Assembly (NCBI GenBank): GCA_022823185.1
Contig: JAJDXQ010000030.1
Span: 62,001-126,000 of the forward strand
DNA: 64,000 bases
Direction: 5' to 3'
Source: Caldilineaceae bacterium
GTDB taxonomy: Bacteria > Chloroflexota > Anaerolineae > Caldilineales > Caldilineaceae
Both the position numbers and the translations under genes were made by a program. This document shows positions 58,595-64,000 of the stretch, in pieces (position 1 is the first letter of the stretch; each line of letters begins with the position of its first letter). The notes under the pieces were generated by a model. That model worked only from the letters and a program-made list of their open reading frames with translations. It searched no databases and was not told where the DNA came from.

Positions 58595-59299
58595 ATGATG
58601 CAGCCGTTGAATGATTCGCAGGAACTGCCAACGCTGACGCTTGACGGCGAGGAGATCGGCTTCACGCCGGGCGAGACGGTCTATGAGGTCGCGACGCGGG
58701 CCGGCAAGGCCGTGCCGACGCTCTGCTATGACCCGCGGCTGGAGGCGTTCGGGGGCTGCCGGCTGTGTGTGGTGGAGGTGGCCGGGCAGCGCGTGCCTGT
58801 CGCCTCTTGCACAACGCGGGCGGAGGACGGCATGGAGGTCGCGACCGCGTCCGCGAAGGTGGAAGGGCTGCGGCGAACGTTGCTGGAGCTGGTTGCGTCC
58901 GAGAACCGCGAGGTGGCGGTGGACGCGCTGCGGGGGGTGGCTTCGCAGGAGCTGGGGACGCTTGTCGAGCAGTATGACGCGGGCCGCGGCCGTTTTGCCG
59001 GCGCGCATTCGGGCCGCAGCCGGCCGGACGACCCGAACCCGTTTATTCTACGCGACTACGACCTGTGCATCTCCTGCTACCGCTGTGTGCGCGTCTGCGC
59101 GGAGCAGGAGGGCGACTACGCGATCAGCATCGCCAACCGCGGCTTTGGGACACAGATCACGGTGGAGTTCGGCGGCCATCTGCAGGACTCGGCCTGCACA
59201 TTTTGCGGCCAGTGTGTGCAGACCTGCCCGACGGGCGCGCTGGCCGACAAGAAGGCGCTTCGCTTCGTGGGGGACGGCAGGCTGACCGGCGGGCGCTGA
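58595..59299 (+). CDS. Formate dehydrogenase iron-sulfur subunit (NuoG N-terminus-like)
   Basis: 234 residues. An N-terminal plant-type [2Fe-2S] domain (LCYDPRLEAFGGCRLCVVEV and VASCTT) is followed by a 2x[4Fe-4S] ferredoxin domain (CISCYRCVRVCAEQEG; CTFCGQCVQTCP). In FdhA/NuoG these domains are normally the N-terminus of the catalytic subunit; here they are a separate gene. The intervening His-Cys3 cluster motif (HxCxxCx5C) has no Cys: the aligned stretch reads ENREVAVDALRGVASQELG. It should wire the catalytic site to the NuoEF-type subunit. Gene 59353 follows after 53 bp. Confidence 0.93.
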   Translation: MMQPLNDSQELPTLTLDGEEIGFTPGETVYEVATRAGKAVPTLCYDPRLEAFGGCRLCVVEVAGQRVPVASCTTRAEDGMEVATASAKVEGLRRTLLELVASENREVAVDALRGVASQELGTLVEQYDAGRGRFAGAHSGRSRPDDPNPFILRDYDLCISCYRCVRVCAEQEGDYAISIANRGFGTQITVEFGGHLQDSACTFCGQCVQTCPTGALADKKALRFVGDGRLTGGR

Positions 59300-59352
59300 C
59301 CCTCAAGAGGCTTCGCGCCTCCACGCATTTATCTCGTCGAAAGGACGTTTCG

Positions 59353-61431
59353 ATGAACGCTACCACGTCTGACATCCAGACAACCCGGACCATCTGCGGC
59401 TACTGCGGGGTCGGCTGCTCGCTGGACCTGGTAACCCGCGACAACCGCATCATCGCGGTGCATCCGGCTTTTGACGGGCCGGCCAACGAGGGCGCGCTCT
59501 GTGTCAAGGGCCAGTTCGCCTACGATTACGTTCACCATCCGGACCGGTTGAGCCATCCCCTCGTGCGCGACGGAGAAGGCAGGTTGCGGCAGGCGAGCTG
59601 GGAAGAAGCGCTGGATCGAGCGGCGCAGGGCTTCATGGATGTACTGCAGAAGCATGGACGCCACGCGGTCTACGGTGTGGCCTCCGGGCGCACGCCGAGC
59701 GAAGCCAACTACATGATGCAGAAGTTCATCCGGGTGGGATTCGGCACAAACTATATAGACAACTGCAGCCGGGCTTGACACGCTCCAACAGTCGCCGGTC
59801 TGGCGGCAACAATCGGACGCGGAGCGATGTCGAATCCGCTGGCGGATATGGAAAAGCCGGACGTGATTTTCTGCATCGGGACGAACATGACGGAGGCGCA
59901 CCCGGTAGCGGCCACGCGGCTGAAGAAGGCGCTGGCGCGGGGGGCCAAGATGATTGTGGCCGATCCGCGGCGCATCCGCCTGGCGGAGATGGCCGACCTC
60001 TATCTGCCGATCCGGGTGGGCAGCGATACGGCGCTGCTGCTGGGGATGGCGCACGTGATCGTGCGCGAGGGGCTGGCCGATCTGGAGTTCATCGCGACCC
60101 GCACCGAGGGCTACGATGAGCTGGTCGACCATCTGCAGGAGAAGACGCCCGAGTGGGCGGCGAGCATCACGGGCGTGCCGGCGGCGCAGATCGAAGAGGC
60201 GGCTATTCTGTACGGCTCGAGCGACAGGGCTGCCATCTATTATACGCTGGGCATTACCGAGCACATCTGCGGCGTGGAGAATGTGCAGAGCCTGTGCAAT
60301 CTGGCGCTGTTGACGGGCAATTTCGGGCGCGAGGGCACCGGCGTCAACCCGATGCGGGGGCAGAACAACATTCAGGGGGCCGGGGACAGCGGCGCGCTGC
60401 CCAACAACTACGCCGGCTTCCAGCCGGTTGACGATGCGGCCAACCAGGCCAAGTTCGAGAAGGCGTATGGGCGCAGGGTCGATCTGGAAAAGGGAATTAC
60501 CAAGGTGACTGCGTTGGAGCAGTGCGGCGACAGGATCTTCGGCATGTTGATAGACGGCGAGAACACGGTCGTCTCGGACCCGGACCAGGAACACTGCATC
60601 CATGCGCTGAAGAGCCTCGAGCATTTGGTGGTGATCGATATCTTTCTGACGGAGACAGCGGAGCTGGCGGACGTTGTGCTGCCGGCTGCGTCCTGGGCGG
60701 AGACCGACGGCCACTTCGTGAACACGGAGCGGCGCATCCAGCGGGTGCGCAAAGCTGTGGACTCGCCGGGCGAGGCCAGGCCGGACTGGTGGATCATCGG
60801 TCAGATCGCGCGGCGAATGGGTATGAGCGGCTTTGATTACGACTCGCCGGTCCCCATTTTCAATGAGCTGTGCGCGCTGTCGCCCATCTACAACGGCATC
60901 GACTGGGAGCTGGCTGAAAGCGGCCAGTACCAGTGGCCGATTCCGTACCGGGGGCATCCCGGCACGCCGCGCCTGCACGAAGGCGCGTTCATCAACGGAC
61001 GGGGCAAGTTCAGTTTCACAGACTACCGCGATCCGGCGGAGACGATTGACGAGGATTATCCGCTGTGGCTGACGACGGGGCGGCGGCTGGAGAGCTACCA
61101 TACGCGCACGCAGACGGGGCGATCGGAGGGGATCAACGATCTGCTGCCGGAGGAGACGCTGGAGGTGCATCCGGGCGACGCGGCCAGGTACGGTCTGCGC
61201 GAAGGCGGCTGGGCCAGGATGAGCAGCCGCCGCGGCGCGGTGGATGTGCGCGTGGAGACGACAAGGCGCTCCCCGCAGGGGACGGTGTTTGCCAGTTTTT
61301 CATTTGCCGATGTGCCGATCAACGTACTGACAGGTTCAGGCTACGATCCGATTACGCATACGGCGGAGCTGAAGGTCTGCCCGGTGCATGTGGAACCGAT
61401 TGCGGAGAAGGCGCAGTTGGCGGCTGATTGA
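59353..61431 (+). CDS. fdhA: Formate dehydrogenase catalytic subunit, selenocysteine-containing
   Basis: Molybdopterin (bis-MGD) oxidoreductase converting formate to CO2, 692 residues if the in-frame TGA at 59776-59778 is read as selenocysteine (residue 142). N-terminal [4Fe-4S] ligands: CGYCGVGC and, with the electron-path Lys, GALCVKGQF. The TGA lies in NCSRA-U-HAPTVAGL, matching the FDH active site (Sec followed by the conserved His). The frame continues without a break to GAMSNPLADMEKPD and the rest of the MopB domain, ending VEPIAEKAQLAAD. A SECIS hairpin follows the TGA. The two halves would be called separate genes by a standard caller. The genome must also encode selA-selD, not seen here. 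Confidence 0.95.
59776..59807 (+). promoter_or_regulatory. Bacterial SECIS element after the Sec UGA
   Basis: Twelve nt after the UGA, GUCGCC (59791-59796) pairs with GGCGGC (59802-59807) in a 6-bp stem, one U-G pair, capped by the loop GGUCU (59797-59801). E. coli fdhF has the same spacing and the same GGUCU loop. SelB binds this hairpin to insert Sec. Confidence 0.92.
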
Positions 61432-61538
61432 GATGGATGGGGTTTGCAGAACGCAAGGGGGATCTTGCGCCCTCGTCACAGGCCACATTTTTTCTTGCTA
61501 CATGGTGGCTTCAGGAAGGCCCAAGCAGAAGACAGATA

Positions 61539-61799
61539 ATGCGCAAAATCGGCGTTACCGAACTGAAGACGCACGCTTCAGAAATCATGCGCACGGTGCG
61601 GGAGGAACAGGCGACCTATACGATCACCTATCGGGGCAAGCCGGTGGGCGTTCTGCTTCCGTTTGCAGGGCATGGCGACGTTGTTCCAGAGGAGAGAGAG
61701 GATAGCTGGTCTGCTTTAGAAAGGTTGCGCGAAAGGATGTCGCAGATGCCTCGGCCAGAGAAGTCCTTGATGGATGCTCTCTCTGAAATGCGGGGATGA
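61539..61799 (+). CDS. Phd/YefM-type antitoxin with toxin reduced to a stub
   Basis: 86 residues: MRKIGVTELKTHASEIMRTV, then YTITYRGKPVGVLLPF, a textbook Phd/YefM DNA-binding N-terminus. The C-terminus (LERLRERMSQMPRPEKSLMDALSEMRG) would wrap a toxin. An ATG overlaps its TGA (ATGA, 61796) as in antitoxin-toxin pairs, but the frame MRRPLFASTV stops at 61828 after ten codons. It lies between fdhA and fdhD. Start at ATG 61539; upstream in-frame codons are not needed. Confidence 0.8.
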   Translation: MRKIGVTELKTHASEIMRTVREEQATYTITYRGKPVGVLLPFAGHGDVVPEEREDSWSALERLRERMSQMPRPEKSLMDALSEMRG

Positions 61800-61942
61800 G
61801 GCGGCCGCTCTTTGCATCAACTGTGTAAGGCGCGCTGGCCGTTTCCGTCACGGTAATTCCATTCTTCCTGGCAGCGAGGCGCGGAAGGCGAAGAACCAGG
61901 ACTGCATTCTTCGCTTCCACGTGGACAAACCGGTGAGATACG

Positions 61943-62806
61943 ATGATACCTCGCGTTGGCAGCAAGGTGCGCACCCGCGTTACGGTTGTGGAGGGTGGGC
62001 GGCGAAGAGATCGGGATGACCAGCTGGCGGCGGAAGAGCCGCTGGAGATTCGGTTGCAGGCAGGGGGCGAAACGCAGACGGTCGCTGTGACGATGCGCAC
62101 GCCTGGCAACGACTTCGAGCTGGCGGCAGGGTTTTTGCACAATGAGGGAATCGTCGGCGAGCCGGCGCAGGTCAGCGGGATCTCCTACTGTGTGGACGCG
62201 GATGTGGAGGCGGACCAGCGCTACAATATCGTAAACGTGGGGCTGCGCCGTGCGAGCCTGCCGGAGCTGGCGACGCTTGAACGCCACTTTTACACGACAA
62301 GCGCGTGCGGTGTGTGCGGCAAGGCGAGCCTGGACGCCATCGAGATGCGCGACTGCCCGGCCCTGCCGGCGGGTCCGCGGGTGAGTCCGTCGGTTCTGAC
62401 TGAGCTGCCGGGGAAGCTGCGGGCGGCGCAGGGCCTGTTTGACGCCACCGGCGGGCTGCATGCGGCCGGTCTTTTCGACGCCGGGGGCGAGCTTGTGTGT
62501 TTGCGGGAGGATGTGGGCCGGCACAATGCGGTCGACAAGCTGATCGGCTGGGCGTTTATGCAGCGCAAGCTGCCGTTGCACGATTGCATGCTTCTTGTCA
62601 GCGGTCGCGCCTCGTTTGAGATTTTGCAGAAGTCGACGGTGGCGGGCCTGCCTGTGGTCTGCGCTGTTTCTGCGCCAAGCCATCTGGCGGTGGACGTGGC
62701 CCGCCGGTTCGGCGTCACGCTGATAGGATTTCTGCGAGGGGAGCGGTTGAACGTTTACGCAGGCGGCGAGCGCATCATTTGGAACGGAACGAATTCTCCG
62801 GAGTAG
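61943..62806 (+). CDS. fdhD: Formate dehydrogenase accessory sulfurtransferase
   Basis: Transfers sulfur to the Mo-bisMGD cofactor, needed for an active FDH. 287 residues. The Cys loop TSACGVCGKAS is intact, and EEPLEIRLQ, MRTPGNDFELAAGFL and LREDVGRHNAVDKLIG are characteristic. Placed at the end of the fdh cluster, consistent with its target. The gap 62807-63060 has nothing I recognise. Confidence 0.96.
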   Translation: MIPRVGSKVRTRVTVVEGGRRRDRDDQLAAEEPLEIRLQAGGETQTVAVTMRTPGNDFELAAGFLHNEGIVGEPAQVSGISYCVDADVEADQRYNIVNVGLRRASLPELATLERHFYTTSACGVCGKASLDAIEMRDCPALPAGPRVSPSVLTELPGKLRAAQGLFDATGGLHAAGLFDAGGELVCLREDVGRHNAVDKLIGWAFMQRKLPLHDCMLLVSGRASFEILQKSTVAGLPVVCAVSAPSHLAVDVARRFGVTLIGFLRGERLNVYAGGERIIWNGTNSPE

Positions 62807-63060
62807 TCCGTCAGACCGTGATGGATTCTCTCCAATTGTCCCCTCTTTGGAACTCTCGCCACACTCCAAGACCTTCCTCAAGGGTATAGTCAAACGACGT
62901 ATGCCCGCTTCTCGTTCCGGGGCAGCGCGCCTGGCATTTGATCAATCCCTTCAAATGTGTAACCATGAACGGACCTGTCGCAACCGAAATTGATACGATT
63001 CCACGACGATCCTCTTACGAACGCCCAGGATCGGTGAGTTTTTAGGGAGATAGACCAGAC

Positions 63061-64000
63061 ATGAAAAGGTTTTCGCTCATTGCCCTGTTCATTGTCCTTT
63101 GCCTGGCCGCGGGCCTCCTTTTTTCCGGCGACCGGCTTGGGACGATTCTCGACACGAGCCTCCGCTCCGGGGAGGTGGATATTTCCAACATAGGGGCGGA
63201 GCGAATCGAGAGGGCGCTTCTCCAGGATGAGGAAATTGCGGAGTATGTGCCGGGACAGGTGCTCATTCGCTTTAAGAAGACAGTTACCCGCGACCAGATT
63301 TCCGATTTCTACGCAGAGTACGGACTATCCGAAAAAGACAATCTGGATAACGACCCGACCGACGCGGACCAGGGGTTGCGTCTGGCAGGCGCCCCGGTTG
63401 ATGTGGACGAAAACCTGATCGAAGTGCTGGCGAGCGACGAGCGAGTTGCCTGGGCAGAGCCGAACTACCTGCTGCAGATCAGCGAGACGCCGCCATCGGA
63501 CCCGCTGTTTGAGAACTTGTGGGGTCTGCACAACACCGGTCAGACGGGCGGAACAGCCGACGCCGACATTGACGCGCTTGAGGCGTGGGAGATCGGCACG
63601 GGTTCGGACGACATCATTATCGCTGTGATTGACACCGGCATCCATGTGGAACACGAGGATTTCCAGGCGAACCTGTGGACGAACCCGAAGGAGTGTCCCA
63701 GGGGTGTGGGCAGGTGTGTAGAGAACGGAATCGATGATGACGGCAACGGCTATGTCGATGACTTTCACGGCATCAATGCAATCAACAACAGCGGCGCGCT
63801 GATCGATGACTACGGGCATGGGACGCATGTGGCCGGCATTGCGGCGGCGGCCGGAGACAACAGGAAGGGCGTCGTCGGCGTCAGCTGGAATGCCAAGATC
63901 CTGGGCTGCAAGTTTATCACCGCGTTCGGCACGGGCACGACATCCAACGCGGTCAAATGTTTCAACTATATTTACGACCTGCGTACAAAGCAGAAGCAGA
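63061..64000 (+). CDS. Subtilisin-like S8 serine peptidase, cut by window end
   Basis: Partial: 313 codons to the window edge with an open frame. MKRFSLIALFIVLCLAAGLL is a signal peptide. A propeptide (I9-like, about 55-145: YVPGQVLIRFKKTVTRDQIS, then VAWAEPNYLLQ) precedes the catalytic domain. The Asp motif AVIDTGIHVEH and the His motif GHGTHVAGIAAA are present; the Ser motif lies beyond the window. Probably secreted. GGGAGATAG precedes the ATG. Confidence 0.93.
   Translation, partial: MKRFSLIALFIVLCLAAGLLFSGDRLGTILDTSLRSGEVDISNIGAERIERALLQDEEIAEYVPGQVLIRFKKTVTRDQISDFYAEYGLSEKDNLDNDPTDADQGLRLAGAPVDVDENLIEVLASDERVAWAEPNYLLQISETPPSDPLFENLWGLHNTGQTGGTADADIDALEAWEIGTGSDDIIIAVIDTGIHVEHEDFQANLWTNPKECPRGVGRCVENGIDDDGNGYVDDFHGINAINNSGALIDDYGHGTHVAGIAAAAGDNRKGVVGVSWNAKILGCKFITAFGTGTTSNAVKCFNYIYDLRTKQKQ

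Noticed and set aside
59776..59778. In-frame TGA read as a stop or frameshift splitting fdhA
   Set aside because: The frame is continuous on both sides, the flanking residues match the FDH Sec site and a SECIS hairpin follows.
61624..62142. Minus-strand frame across the second antitoxin and fdhD start
   Set aside because: It is antisense to two supported genes and shows no family signature.

Overview
The window is GC-rich bacterial chromosome, dense with genes on both strands. It carries mostly housekeeping loci and no phage, plasmid, CRISPR, rRNA or tRNA features that I could see. The mix of gene families suggests a Chloroflexota member, perhaps Caldilineaceae-like: Thr-Pro linker surface proteins with FN3 and LRR repeats, Tat-type solute-binding lipoproteins, an O-antigen-ligase protein, an unrecognised 206-residue protein, and recurrent G-rich intergenic repeats. 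That placement is an inference from gene content and would need marker-gene phylogeny.

Layout. 0-2 kb: two tandem paralogous metallo-beta-lactamase-fold hydrolases. 2-7.5 kb: an MFS exporter, then a sugar ABC importer operon (binding protein plus two permeases, no ATPase) with a clear promoter and terminator. 7.7-11.9 kb: a giant secreted FN3/LRR protein ending in a zinc-protease-like domain. 12-15.5 kb: a DUF2442 protein, a radical SAM DNA-repair-type protein whose promoter contains a perfect LexA-type SOS box, dtd, and an unknown protein. 15.5-32 kb: a long minus-strand run with nitrilase-like, DUF402-like, hisH, phosphatase-like, Na+/H+ antiporter, hisA-Nudix fusion, hisF, SF1 helicase, hisE, guaB, purA, a MNT/HEPN toxin-antitoxin pair with a broken toxin, purB and an rRNA methyltransferase-like gene. 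The histidine and purine genes fit together because HisF/HisH release AICAR into purine synthesis, and guaB/purA/purB are the IMP branch enzymes.

32-34 kb: lspA-rluD-mazG-like. 34-41.6 kb: a dual-Cache lipoprotein flanked by two copies of a ~110-bp repeat, malate dehydrogenase, GNAT, YceI and CrtC/AttH-like lipoproteins, and a trans-sulfuration enzyme under a SAM-I riboswitch with its terminator. 42-47.5 kb: SPFH protein, yraN, miaA and a bifunctional Rel. 47.6-56.4 kb: pepF, acnA, an orphan DNA methyltransferase, lipA and an O-antigen-ligase-like membrane protein.

56.5-62.8 kb: an NAD-linked formate dehydrogenase operon. The diaphorase is a NuoE-NuoF fusion and the iron-sulfur subunit is a separate protein. 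The catalytic subunit is interrupted by an in-frame TGA at 59776-59778 that is almost certainly selenocysteine: the flanking residues match the FDH active site and a 6-bp stem with a GGUCU loop sits 12 nt downstream, as in E. coli fdhF. fdhD follows. Two antitoxin-like genes without visible toxins are inserted in this operon. The window ends inside a subtilisin-family protease.
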